DNA of 16,122 bases, from contig JAKLPX010000280.1 in the NCBI GenBank assembly GCA_022013635.1, forward strand, positions 1-16,122. The letters run 5' to 3'. Shown in pieces: positions 1 through 7,182 of the stretch. The number at the start of each line of letters is the position of its first letter. The stretch's first letter is position 1. A model generated the notes under the pieces. The model saw nothing but the letters and a program-made list of their open reading frames with translations, was not told the origin of the DNA and did not search any database. The DNA is from Candidatus Delongbacteria bacterium (GTDB lineage Bacteria; UBA4055). The translations under genes were made by a program, and so were the position numbers.

Positions 1-395
1 AGTTTCAAACTTATTTTTCTGCCTGTAAGAGGTTCGCCAAGTTTATTTGAAAGGTCGAAAGATGAAGACCCGCTGGCTATTACCGTAATATCTTTTACTT
101 GATCTATGAGTAGTTTTAATCCAATGCCGACTTCAGGGATCATCTGTGCCTCATCAATGACTATAAGTTCATAACCCGCAAAGAAATTTCTCAAAGTGTT
201 CACACTCTGAGACTGAAATATTTGTTTAAGATCGCTGTCTTCACCTGTCCCAAAATAATATTTACCGGAATAGCTATTAATGAATTTCTCTAACAGTGTT
301 GTTTTTCCGACCCTTCGGGGACCGTATATAACAGTAACTTTTCCTTTTTTCAAATATTTTTGGAAATCTTTTTCATAGAATCTTATAAAATGCAT
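1..395 (-). CDS. AAA ATPase, AAA_14/DUF4143-type, N-terminal part (runs off the left edge)
   Basis: The first 131 codons of a P-loop ATPase lie in the window; the rest is beyond base 1. Translation from the ATG at 395-393 begins MHFIRFYEKDFQKYLKKG. Visible motifs are Walker A GPRRVGKT (residues 25-32), Walker B LIVIDEAQ (77-84), a sensor-like ASGSSSFDL (107-115) and GEPLTGR (120-126). This order and spacing fit the AAA_14 ATPases that usually carry a C-terminal DUF4143 domain; that domain cannot be seen here. The start is fixed by a strong GGGAGG at 406-401, five bases upstream. Members of this family are often multicopy and of unknown role, so no function is assigned beyond ATP binding. The upstream region carries direct repeats and a dyad, suggesting regulated expression. 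It may be an accessory gene, lying next to a restriction-modification gene. Confidence 0.88.
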   Translation of the reverse strand, partial: MHFIRFYEKDFQKYLKKGKVTVIYGPRRVGKTTLLEKFINSYSGKYYFGTGEDSDLKQIFQSQSVNTLRNFFAGYELIVIDEAQMIPEVGIGLKLLIDQVKDITVIASGSSSFDLSNKLGEPLTGRKISLK

Positions 396-417
396 AATTA
401 CCTCCCTTCGCATTAAG

Positions 418-435
418 TTAACAAATTTATGTTAA
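418..435. promoter_or_regulatory. Operator-like dyad TTAACA-N6-TGTTAA upstream of the ATPase gene
   Basis: Two perfect 6-base arms (TTAACA at 418-423, TGTTAA at 430-435) flank a 6-base AT spacer. The dyad lies 22 bases upstream of the ATPase start codon, where a promoter core or operator would be expected. Its right arm overlaps the first copy of the 18-base direct repeat. A half-site, TGTTAA, recurs in the second copy at 462-467. A regulator-binding role is inferred from position and symmetry only. Confidence 0.4.
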
Positions 436-446
436 TTTGGCAAGTG
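429..446. repeat. 18-base direct repeat, copy 1
   Basis: The plus-strand sequence ATGTTAATTTGGCAAGTG is identical to copy 2 at 461-478. The match extends about 6 bases to the left (AAATTT against AAATTC). The start-to-start distance is 32 bases, about three helical turns, so both copies present the same face of the DNA. Both copies lie in the upstream region of the minus-strand ATPase gene. Confidence 0.8.
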
Positions 447-460
447 AAATGTCTAAATTC

Positions 461-478
461 ATGTTAATTTGGCAAGTG
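461..478. repeat. 18-base direct repeat, copy 2
   Basis: This is an exact second copy of the 429-446 repeat, 32 bases to its right. It retains the TGTTAA half of the dyad but lacks an intact TTAACA partner. No third full copy is present in this gap or elsewhere in the window that I could see. Confidence 0.8.
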
Positions 479-508
479 GAGATAAATTTGTGAGAGGGTT
501 TTGGGGAA

Positions 509-537
509 AAGAGAAATTAAAGGTTTTATTTTCTCTT
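509..537 (-). terminator. Weak possible terminator hairpin after the restriction-modification gene
   Basis: AAGAGAAA (509-516) and TTTCTCTT (530-537) form a perfect 8-base stem with a 13-base loop, starting 21 bases past the stop codon of the restriction-modification gene. On the minus strand the stem runs into TTCCCC, so the U-tract is short. The stem is AT-rich. Intrinsic termination is possible but not convincing. Confidence 0.3.
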
Positions 538-558
538 CATTACGCATGGTTATCCTCA

Positions 559-3500
559 CTAAAATTCTACCAATATCTTCTCGACTTCAGGATAAACACT
601 GTCAATTTTATTCTGTTGGATTATTGTCAAGCCTAATGCTGTAGCTATTCGGCAGTAGTGGTTAGTATCTTCCAAAAGCATGCCTTTTCGGTCTTTCAGA
701 TATTTATGAAGTACCTGATAACCGCCTATGTAATAGTTCCAGAGTTCAGAGGAAACATTATCGAAATATTTATATTCGTTAATGTAAATCCTCTGCAATT
801 TTTCATTGTATAATATTTTGTCAATTCTGTTACTTTCAGTTGTTCCCTGATATTTTACAGTCGGTTTATCAAGCAGAGGGCTTTTCAACAGATGCAGACC
901 TGCTAATTCGTTTCCGAGTTTGCTGAGAGTTTTGAAAACTTCGTAATCAGCTGTAAAGGGAACCCTCGGGAAATCAACTTTTAAATATTCTGAAAATGTT
1001 TCCCTGTAAATATTGCTGTAAAATATTGCGTATATGTAATAGAGGATATCTTCAGGAGTTACATTCTTCTTGTAAGCAGAATTGAGCTTTTTGTAAATAT
1101 TTTTGTCAATATTCGGGACTTTTACATCGCCATATTCGGCTGCATCGTCAAAGAGCATCATATATTGCAGAGGATTGAATTTTTTTCTTTTCTCTTTGTA
1201 AATATAAAGAGGAAATAAAGATTCTGAACCTTTGTTATCAGATCTGATGAAACCATCTGAGATAATTTTATCGCTTATGAAAAAATAGTTACAGGGTTTA
1301 TCAGTTATCTGCTGTCTGCGAGCTACCAATCCGATATTTTCTTCAAGCATATTTCTCATTACATCAAAGCGCATTCTCTCTATTAGAAGATTGTTATAAA
1401 AAATGTATTTTTTATCAAACGGTCTGTATTCTATTTCCTTTATATATTCCACCCAATCTGTAAGCTCCGAAATTTGTCTTCTGACATTTTTTAAACTCCA
1501 GCCTTTTTTATCTTTAAGATTGTATGTTTCTGAAATTATCTCATCAGGCAAAAGCAGATTTCTGAATTGCAGGATTTTATTAATCAATTCATCTTTTTTA
1601 CTTCCAATGACAAACTTATCCCTCGCAGTTACTACGCCAACGCTGTTTAACGGGAAAATATCATTAATTTTTATCCAAGCTGAATATTGTTCAATATTTT
1701 TTGTATCTCTTTGTATAAAAAAATAATAAGGGCTGAGGGGCTCGATCTTTGTATAATTTTTCTTTGAAAAAACAGTTTTTTCCAGCCAGTCATACTTACT
1801 GTCTCTCAACCCATAAAGGTTTGAATTATATACATTGGACTTTTTAGGATCTTTATTTCTTATAAAAATGACGATTGCAACACCTTGCCTTATATCAAAA
1901 ATATTTTCATCTTTTGATCCGTCAGGAGCAGTTTCCTTTTTTAGGCTGTTGCCGTGCAGGTCAAGTATATAAATCTCGTCAAATGTTTTCATAAGACTTT
2001 GTCGCATGCCCCGGAATGTCGGATTGTCGAGATAACTGTGATTAGTTATCATGCCTACTATTCCATGTCCGGTTTTTTGAATTTTCCACTGTGCGAATCT
2101 TAAAAATTTAACATAATCGTCCTGAAGCCATTTAGGATTTTTTTCACCTAAGGGATTTCCATCAACTTTATAATAGCTTTGTGCTCCGTCCAAGTCATCT
2201 TTCAATAAGCTTTCCGTCCATTTATTGCTATTGGCTGAATTTCCGCTGTATGGAGGATTGCCGAGAATAACAAGAACATCATTGGATTTTTTAATATTAC
2301 CTGCTAGCCGGCTTTCTTCAGTTAATGAGCTCAATCCGGGAATACTCACATGATCAATTTCCTCCATTTCGAGAGTGTTTGTCAAGTAAAGTTTAAAGCG
2401 TTCATTATCTTTCAACTTATAACCCAGTTCGTCAAAAACAAGTCCCATCTTCAAATGACCGACAGCATAAGGAGCCATCATAAGTTCGAATGCGTAGAAA
2501 TTTTTAAGTATATGATTGCTGATCCATTGATGTAAACCGCCCGTACCCCAATTTTTCACATATTCTTCAGCGGCGAGCTTTATTGCTTCTGCCGGAAATG
2601 TCAATGTACCACCTGCCGGATCAAGAAGCTTCACTTGTTCGCTTGCCAGCCCGTCGGATAGATCAAAATTAGACTTTAGAATGGAATGTATCGCACGGAC
2701 AATATATTTAACGGCAGGTTCGGGAGTATAATAAACACCTCTTTTTTCTCTTATAGCAGGGTCATATTTAGTCAAAAAAGTTTCATAGAAGTGAATAATC
2801 GGGTCTTTTCCTTTTCCTTCTTTATAAAATTGGCGCAATATGTTTTCAATATCAGATACCAGCAAAACTTCGGAAATATCATCAATAATTACTTTCATGT
2901 GGTCAGGCAGGTCACCTAAAGAAATAAAGCGGAAAACATCCCTTAAGATACCTATTGTTGACGGTATGTATTTAAAAGCCAGCTCACGATTAAAATCATT
3001 CCCTGATCTTGTACGGGATGCAAAGAGTCCGTAGGTTATTGTCTGTGCATAAAGATCTGCAAAATCTGGCTTTGACAATCCGGGAACAAGGTATGTTTTG
3101 AAAGCTTCATAAAATCCTATAATATCTCCCTTGCCTTCAGTTTCTTCTTTGATTTCCTCGTAAATCACTTCATCTTTAAGAAATCGAGTCCTTTTTGCAA
3201 GTTCCAAAGCCAATGATTCTGCGCTGAATACTTTCGGAAGGGTAAAAGAAAAGAATTTTTCAAGCAGATTCGAAAATAGTTCTGAGTTTTCAACCGGAGG
3301 AACGGATTTGAGAGTTTTAGCAATAAAAGGTCTGCCGATAAAAGTCCGTTCAGCTAACTCTCCGTTACGATAAAGTCTGAATTCATAAAAATTTGTAAGA
3401 ATAAGATTCGGAAAAATATCTCTGTATCTTTTCAATTGTTCCGAAGTCTCAATCTGGTCAAGGTTTTTATCGGGTGTTTTAGCTTCGATATAACCTACAA

Positions 3501-3711
3501 TATGCTGTTTGCCGTCCCAAATTCTGAAATCCGGATTTCCTGCTTCAGTCTTTTTTGGCAGAGTGGTAACATGAATATTCGACAGGTCATTATTATCGGC
3601 ATAATTTTTCATTAAATCTGAAAGATGAGGATAAAAGCTTTCTTCTCTCGCGTCTCCGCGAATTGTCTCATCAGATAATTGTTTTAAATATAATTCAAGA
3701 ATTTTCTTCAT
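559..3711 (-). CDS. Single-chain restriction-modification enzyme (type IIG / type ISP-like, Eco57I-like N6-adenine methyltransferase)
   Basis: A 1050-residue protein joining endonuclease, methyltransferase and target-recognition parts. Residues 59-78 hold a PD-(D/E)xK nuclease core: P60-D61, then E76-A77-K78. A linker follows to about residue 320. The methyltransferase begins with GVYYTPEPA (325-333, motif X-like), then the AdoMet loop LLDPAGGTLTF (362-372) and the catalytic NPPY (485-488) of N6-adenine enzymes. The C-terminus has WNYYIGGYQVLHKYLKDRKG (991-1010), the signature of the type ISP C-terminal specificity region. Known type ISP enzymes such as LlaGI carry a superfamily-2 helicase between nuclease and methylase; I see no Walker A or DEAH motif, so this resembles the shorter helicase-free form. 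By family it should methylate adenine on one strand and cut DNA nearby; the target sequence cannot be read from the protein. The start ATG (3711) lacks a strong ribosome site. It is monocistronic and divergent from rpsO. Confidence 0.9.
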   Translation of the reverse strand: MKKILELYLKQLSDETIRGDAREESFYPHLSDLMKNYADNNDLSNIHVTTLPKKTEAGNPDFRIWDGKQHIVGYIEAKTPDKNLDQIETSEQLKRYRDIFPNLILTNFYEFRLYRNGELAERTFIGRPFIAKTLKSVPPVENSELFSNLLEKFFSFTLPKVFSAESLALELAKRTRFLKDEVIYEEIKEETEGKGDIIGFYEAFKTYLVPGLSKPDFADLYAQTITYGLFASRTRSGNDFNRELAFKYIPSTIGILRDVFRFISLGDLPDHMKVIIDDISEVLLVSDIENILRQFYKEGKGKDPIIHFYETFLTKYDPAIREKRGVYYTPEPAVKYIVRAIHSILKSNFDLSDGLASEQVKLLDPAGGTLTFPAEAIKLAAEEYVKNWGTGGLHQWISNHILKNFYAFELMMAPYAVGHLKMGLVFDELGYKLKDNERFKLYLTNTLEMEEIDHVSIPGLSSLTEESRLAGNIKKSNDVLVILGNPPYSGNSANSNKWTESLLKDDLDGAQSYYKVDGNPLGEKNPKWLQDDYVKFLRFAQWKIQKTGHGIVGMITNHSYLDNPTFRGMRQSLMKTFDEIYILDLHGNSLKKETAPDGSKDENIFDIRQGVAIVIFIRNKDPKKSNVYNSNLYGLRDSKYDWLEKTVFSKKNYTKIEPLSPYYFFIQRDTKNIEQYSAWIKINDIFPLNSVGVVTARDKFVIGSKKDELINKILQFRNLLLPDEIISETYNLKDKKGWSLKNVRRQISELTDWVEYIKEIEYRPFDKKYIFYNNLLIERMRFDVMRNMLEENIGLVARRQQITDKPCNYFFISDKIISDGFIRSDNKGSESLFPLYIYKEKRKKFNPLQYMMLFDDAAEYGDVKVPNIDKNIYKKLNSAYKKNVTPEDILYYIYAIFYSNIYRETFSEYLKVDFPRVPFTADYEVFKTLSKLGNELAGLHLLKSPLLDKPTVKYQGTTESNRIDKILYNEKLQRIYINEYKYFDNVSSELWNYYIGGYQVLHKYLKDRKGMLLEDTNHYCRIATALGLTIIQQNKIDSVYPEVEKILVEF

Positions 3712-3762
3712 TGAACTAAGTTAAGTTAAAAACGAAGTTAAATCAATTTAATTCTCCATTTC

Positions 3763-3793
3763 TTGACAAATCCTCATTATTTTCTTATATTTG
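3763..3793 (+). promoter_or_regulatory. rpsO promoter
   Basis: TTGACA (3763-3768) is followed by a 17-base spacer and TATATT (3786-3791), part of TATATTTG (3786-3793). This matches both the sigma70 consensus and the Bacteroidota TAnnTTTG -7 element. Transcription should start near 3798, leaving a leader of about 70 bases before the S15 start codon. Confidence 0.8.
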
Positions 3794-3808
3794 CCGTTCT
3801 AAAATAAT

Positions 3809-3848
3809 GCCGGCTCGGTTTGGATGGTAATATCTTTGCTGGGCGGTG
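3809..3848 (+). promoter_or_regulatory. Possible S15-responsive leader structure in the rpsO 5' UTR
   Basis: GCCGGC (3809-3814) can pair with GCTGGGC (3838-3844), giving six pairs with one G-U and one bulged G. Inside it, GGAT (3822-3825) can pair with ATCT (3832-3835) around a 6-base loop. rpsO is autoregulated by S15 binding its leader in several unrelated lineages, through different folds with G-U/G-C elements. Whether this fold is real and binds S15 is inference from one sequence. Confidence 0.35.
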
Positions 3849-3870
3849 ATTGAAAACAAAGGAGAAGCAG

Positions 3871-4143
3871 ATGATTTCCAACGAAGTAAAACAAGAGATA
3901 ATCAAGAAATATGGTGATACACCGACTGATTCAGGTAAGGCTGAGGTTCAGATAGTTATTATCTCCAGAAGAGTAAAAGATCTTACGCAGCATTTGATTG
4001 CCAACAAAAAAGACACTCACTCAAGAAGAGGCATGAGGCTTATGCTTGGTAAAAGAAGCAAACTGTTAAAGTATCTAAAAATCAAAGATATTGCAAGATT
4101 CAGAGCTTTGATAAAAGATTTGGAATTAAAAGACAGATACTAA
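3871..4143 (+). CDS. rpsO: 30S ribosomal protein S15
   Basis: This 90-residue protein matches S15 (usual length 88-90) throughout, including the signature region HLIANKKDTHSRRGMRLMLG (residues 41-60) followed by KRSKLLKYL. S15 binds the 16S rRNA central domain early in 30S assembly. I chose the ATG at 3871 because AGGAG at 3860-3864 precedes it by six bases and the length then fits the family. An in-frame TTG at 3850 would add seven residues (MKTKEKQ) that include the ribosome site itself and is unlikely. The gene has its own strong promoter, a possibly regulatory leader and its own terminator. The common partner pnp is not next to it; the downstream neighbour is convergent mrdA. Confidence 0.97.
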   Translation: MISNEVKQEIIKKYGDTPTDSGKAEVQIVIISRRVKDLTQHLIANKKDTHSRRGMRLMLGKRSKLLKYLKIKDIARFRALIKDLELKDRY

Positions 4144-4151
4144 ATGTTTAT

Positions 4152-4177
4152 AAAGCCTCTTACTTAGGGGCTTTTTT
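4152..4177 (+). terminator. rpsO intrinsic terminator, overlapping the mrdA 3' end
   Basis: AAAGCCTC (4152-4159) pairs with GGGGCTTT (4167-4174), with one G-U pair and a 7-base loop. An uninterrupted T-run occupies 4172-4177. This is a classic rho-independent terminator, starting 9 bases after the rpsO stop codon. Bases 4160-4177 are also the last codons and stop of mrdA on the other strand. In the minus direction the same hairpin is followed by TTTATAAAC, so it may act weakly both ways. Confidence 0.85.
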
Positions 4178-5896
4178 ATTTAATATCCAAAATTCGTAAA
4201 TATCTTTTGCGATGTGGGCGGCGGCGGTTCCGTGAAGCCCGTATTCTTCAAAGACCGTAACTGTAATTTCAGTATCTGTATAAGGACCGTAAGATGTGAA
4301 CCAGGCGTGATCTCCTCCATGCGGATTTTGTGCAGTACCGGTTTTTCCCGCAAATTCTATTATATTGCTTTTGGCCGAGAATGCAGTTCCGCCTGCTGTA
4401 TTTACGACATGATACATGGCTTTTCTGATTGTATTTAAAACTTTATTGTCAAACTTAACGGTGTCGGAGTCATTTTTTTTGTAATATCTAAAATCATTTT
4501 CTTCCCCGCATTTATAGAATAAATGAGGAGTGAGCCTGATCCCTCCGTTCGCAAGCATCGAAGTATGATTTGCAATCTGAAGAGGAGTAGTTAATATCTC
4601 TCCCTGCCCTATCATGAGGTTGGCATATCTTCCCGTCAGATCGCCCTGAATCCTTTTTCTGTAATATTTTTCGCCGGGCACAAGCCCTGATCTTTCATAT
4701 TTTAAGTCAATACCTGTTTTCTTACCAAAACCTAATATTTCGAGAGTGTTTTTCCATTTGTCTATATTGATTTTTAAAGCTGTATCGTAAAAATATGTAT
4801 CGCATGACATCATTATAGCGAGTGTCATATTAACATCACCGTGACCGCCAGTTCTGTTCCAGCAGCGGATAAAGCGGTTTCCGATCTGCATTCCTCCGGG
4901 GCAGTTGACTTTATCGTTTATGGTCTTTATATTTTGTTCGGCCGCCGCTAATGAAGTAGCCATTTTGATCACTGAGCCGGGAGGATAAAGACCCATAATC
5001 GCTTTATTGTAAAGCGGTTTGCCGGGGTCTTCAGACCATTTTTCCCACTCGTCTTTTGAAAGTTTTCTGCTGAAAATATCAAGAGGATAGTCGGGCTTGC
5101 TTGCAAGTGCGAGAATTTCGCCGTTGTTTGAGTCCTGAACGATAGCAGTACCGGATTTACCTTCGAGAAGCTTCTCGACGAACTGCTGCAATTCGAGATC
5201 AATCGTAAGATAAACATCTTTCCCTTTGACCGCTTCCTTCCATTCTTCTTTTTTATAATCGGATATTTTATTTCCTTTAACATCCTTAATCTCTTTTATA
5301 AATCCTTTTTCTCCCCTTAGAATATCGTCATATATATATTCGATACCCTCTTTACCGATCAGGTCGCCGTAAGCTGTCTGATCGCTGAGCTCTTCCCTTT
5401 CCTTTGCCTCGCCCAAATATCCTATAATGTGGGGAGCCGTATTAACGATAAATTTTCTTGTCCATTCCTTTTTTATAACAACCCCTCTTAATTCCTTTCC
5501 TTTTTCCGCAATGTTTGAATAAACTGAAAAATCAATGTCTCTCATCAGCCTGAAAAATCTGTCCTGATAAACTTCAGGCGAGGTTAATTCGCTTACGATT
5601 GAATCTTTATGGATTTTAAGTTTCCCTGATATGAAATTTATTGACCGTTCGCTCTTAATAAACTGCTCTGGAATTACATACAGGTTGTAGGCATATTGAT
5701 TGTCTATTATCAGACTTCCGTTCCTGTCGAAAATTCTGCCTCTCGAAGGTTCTATTACGATAGTTCTTACTCTGTTTAATTCCGATCTTTCTTTTAAGCG
5801 CGTATCAAAATACTGAAGGTAAATAACTCTGATTATTATTATAATGAAGAATAAGACCGACAGCCTGTAAAAAATCTTTATTCTTGAAGTGTTCAT
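4160..5896 (-). CDS. mrdA: Penicillin-binding protein 2 (elongation transpeptidase)
   Basis: A 578-residue class B PBP that crosslinks peptidoglycan during cell elongation together with RodA and the MreBCD complex. A short cytoplasmic N-terminus leads into one membrane segment (about residues 11-28). The pedestal dimerisation region begins with the family's RGRIFDRNG (52-60). The transpeptidase domain has the nucleophile motif SVIK (308-311), SCD (364-366, the S-x-D form usual in PBP2) and KTG (518-520). All catalytic motifs are intact. The length is slightly below the E. coli PBP2 (633). It starts three bases after the mreD stop codon, so translation is probably coupled. It is the last gene of the long operon; rodA, which usually follows, is absent here because rpsO faces it. 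The final codons overlap the rpsO terminator. Confidence 0.95.
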   Translation of the reverse strand: MNTSRIKIFYRLSVLFFIIIIIRVIYLQYFDTRLKERSELNRVRTIVIEPSRGRIFDRNGSLIIDNQYAYNLYVIPEQFIKSERSINFISGKLKIHKDSIVSELTSPEVYQDRFFRLMRDIDFSVYSNIAEKGKELRGVVIKKEWTRKFIVNTAPHIIGYLGEAKEREELSDQTAYGDLIGKEGIEYIYDDILRGEKGFIKEIKDVKGNKISDYKKEEWKEAVKGKDVYLTIDLELQQFVEKLLEGKSGTAIVQDSNNGEILALASKPDYPLDIFSRKLSKDEWEKWSEDPGKPLYNKAIMGLYPPGSVIKMATSLAAAEQNIKTINDKVNCPGGMQIGNRFIRCWNRTGGHGDVNMTLAIMMSCDTYFYDTALKINIDKWKNTLEILGFGKKTGIDLKYERSGLVPGEKYYRKRIQGDLTGRYANLMIGQGEILTTPLQIANHTSMLANGGIRLTPHLFYKCGEENDFRYYKKNDSDTVKFDNKVLNTIRKAMYHVVNTAGGTAFSAKSNIIEFAGKTGTAQNPHGGDHAWFTSYGPYTDTEITVTVFEEYGLHGTAAAHIAKDIYEFWILNKKAPK

Positions 5897-5899
5897 AAG

Positions 5900-6367
5900 C
5901 TATTTGGTCGGTTTGAAAGTTTGAAGTATTACCGCAATCGCCATTGTATAAACTGCGCTCGGCACAAGAATGGAGATAAAATTATTTACAAGCGGCATTC
6001 CGGAAAGAGTGACGGGATAGATCAATAATGCCGAAAAAGAGATAGAAATAATATAGATCAGAGTTCTTTTGTATGATGGGATGTATGCAGATGACCTTTT
6101 ATAAAAAGAAACGAAAAAGCATACGATAGAATAAGTCAGCGAAGAAATACCAATCACATCTCCGATTATCAGATCTAAGATCAATCCTGTAAAAAATCCC
6201 CACATAACAGCTTCCTGCGGTTTAGTATCGTTCAGCGATTTTCTGATTAAGAAGACCAATAATAAATCCGGTTTTATACCGCATATAGAATAAAGATATG
6301 AAAACTTTATACCGATCAGCATTATAAAAAGAAGAAAAACCGCAAATCTGAGATGGTTTCTGATCAT
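5900..6367 (-). CDS. mreD: Rod shape-determining protein MreD
   Basis: A 155-residue, strongly hydrophobic protein with about five or six membrane segments (roughly residues 7-27, 33-41, 54-69, 72-89, 101-120, 128-149). The stretch GFFTGLILDLIIGDVIGISS (57-76), with its Gly/Asp pattern inside the membrane, is characteristic of MreD. MreD is an inner-membrane part of the elongasome, linking MreC to PBP2/RodA. The assignment also rests on position between mreC and mrdA. The start codon overlaps the mreC stop as ATGA (6364-6367), indicating translational coupling. Confidence 0.92.
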   Translation of the reverse strand: MIRNHLRFAVFLLFIMLIGIKFSYLYSICGIKPDLLLVFLIRKSLNDTKPQEAVMWGFFTGLILDLIIGDVIGISSLTYSIVCFFVSFYKRSSAYIPSYKRTLIYIISISFSALLIYPVTLSGMPLVNNFISILVPSAVYTMAIAVILQTFKPTK

Positions 6368-7155
6368 GGCGCGGGTATCCTTTTTACTACAAAAACATCC
6401 TCAATAAGATCCATATTCTGCAAAAATCTTACTCTTATCTTTTTATTTATCGTAGCTGATGAATCAGATACGGAAACTACCTCGCCGATAAGAAGATCAG
6501 GCGGATAAATAGTACTGAAGTCGGCAGTATATATCTTTTCGTTTTCGAATACTTCGCTGGTTTTTGTTATCTCTTCGATTTTTGCATAATTCTGGTCCAA
6601 AGGGATCAAAATGCCGTTTGCCCTGCTCTTTTCTGTTCTGACGGCAATTTTATTGGACGGATTTGAAATGAGTTTTACTTTTGAGATTTTATTGCCTGAA
6701 TTCATAACCGTTCCCACAACGCCGTGCAGTGATATTACAATGTCATCCGGCTGAATGTTCTTTTCAGTTCCGGCGTTGATGAGAATTGACTTATTATAGC
6801 TGTTCGGATCAATTCCCGCAATTTTTGCATAAACGAATTCAAGAGAATCAGGCATGTCAATAGACATAAGTTCTCTCAACCTGATATTCTCATCATAGGC
6901 ATCTGCAAATCGTACTCTGTCATTTTCCGATAAAATTAATTCTTTCTTCAATTCGGCGATCTCCATCTGCATTTCACTTTTTTCCCTAAAAGAAAAATAG
7001 TCGTAATTTATCAGGCTGTAAGCGTCAAGCCCTGCTGAAGACAGAGTGTCGTTAAACGAAGAGCCGTTAAAGGCTATAAAAAAACTAGAAATTATTATCG
7101 AAGAAAATAAATAGATCCATTCTCTGTACAATTTATATTTCGGGGTTGTTTTCAT
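6364..7155 (-). CDS. mreC: Rod shape-determining protein MreC
   Basis: A 263-residue bitopic protein of the elongasome that bridges cytoplasmic MreB and periplasmic PBP2. From the ATG at 7155 it shows a short cytoplasmic tail, one membrane segment (about residues 14-30), a coiled coil (about 57-98, rich in Glu/Lys/Leu), then the two beta-barrel domain with VYAKIAGIDPNSYNKSILIN and GVVGTV. The length is close to the usual 270-300. The frame is open further upstream to a TTG at 7179 (271 residues), only three bases after the mreB stop and without a ribosome site. I prefer the ATG at 7155, which has GGAACAAGAG just upstream and a start typical of MreC. Confidence 0.93.
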   Translation of the reverse strand: MKTTPKYKLYREWIYLFSSIIISSFFIAFNGSSFNDTLSSAGLDAYSLINYDYFSFREKSEMQMEIAELKKELILSENDRVRFADAYDENIRLRELMSIDMPDSLEFVYAKIAGIDPNSYNKSILINAGTEKNIQPDDIVISLHGVVGTVMNSGNKISKVKLISNPSNKIAVRTEKSRANGILIPLDQNYAKIEEITKTSEVFENEKIYTADFSTIYPPDLLIGEVVSVSDSSATINKKIRVRFLQNMDLIEDVFVVKRIPAP

Positions 7156-7182
7156 TACTCTTGTTCCAATAAAGAACAAATA

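Noticed and set aside
429..478. Direct repeats as a CRISPR array or attachment site
   Set aside because: Only two copies, a spacer-like gap of 14 bases, and no cas or integrase gene in view. An operator-like role near the ATPase promoter fits better.
362..3711. ATPase plus restriction gene as one defence operon
   Set aside because: They are on the same strand but separated by 163 bases with a separate promoter region and possible terminator, and the ATPase is incomplete. A functional link cannot be supported.
3718..3744. AAGTTA-rich tandem-like stretch between rpsO and the restriction gene
   Set aside because: The copies are short and irregular (AAGTTAAGTTA, then GAAGTTA), as expected in AT-rich promoter DNA. 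It could include the restriction gene's promoter but no clear -10/-35 pair stands out.
3763..3770. Shared divergent -35 for rpsO and the restriction gene, as at etfB/mutase
   Set aside because: TTGTCA exists on the minus strand here too, but I find no convincing -10 at a suitable distance for the restriction gene, so I do not claim it.
3850..3870. Seven-residue N-terminal extension of S15 from a TTG start
   Set aside because: The extension is encoded by the ribosome-binding site itself, and the ATG at 3871 gives the normal S15 length.
7156..7179. TTG start for MreC
   Set aside because: It lies three bases after the mreB stop codon with no ribosome site; the ATG at 7155 has a better upstream region and a typical MreC N-terminus.
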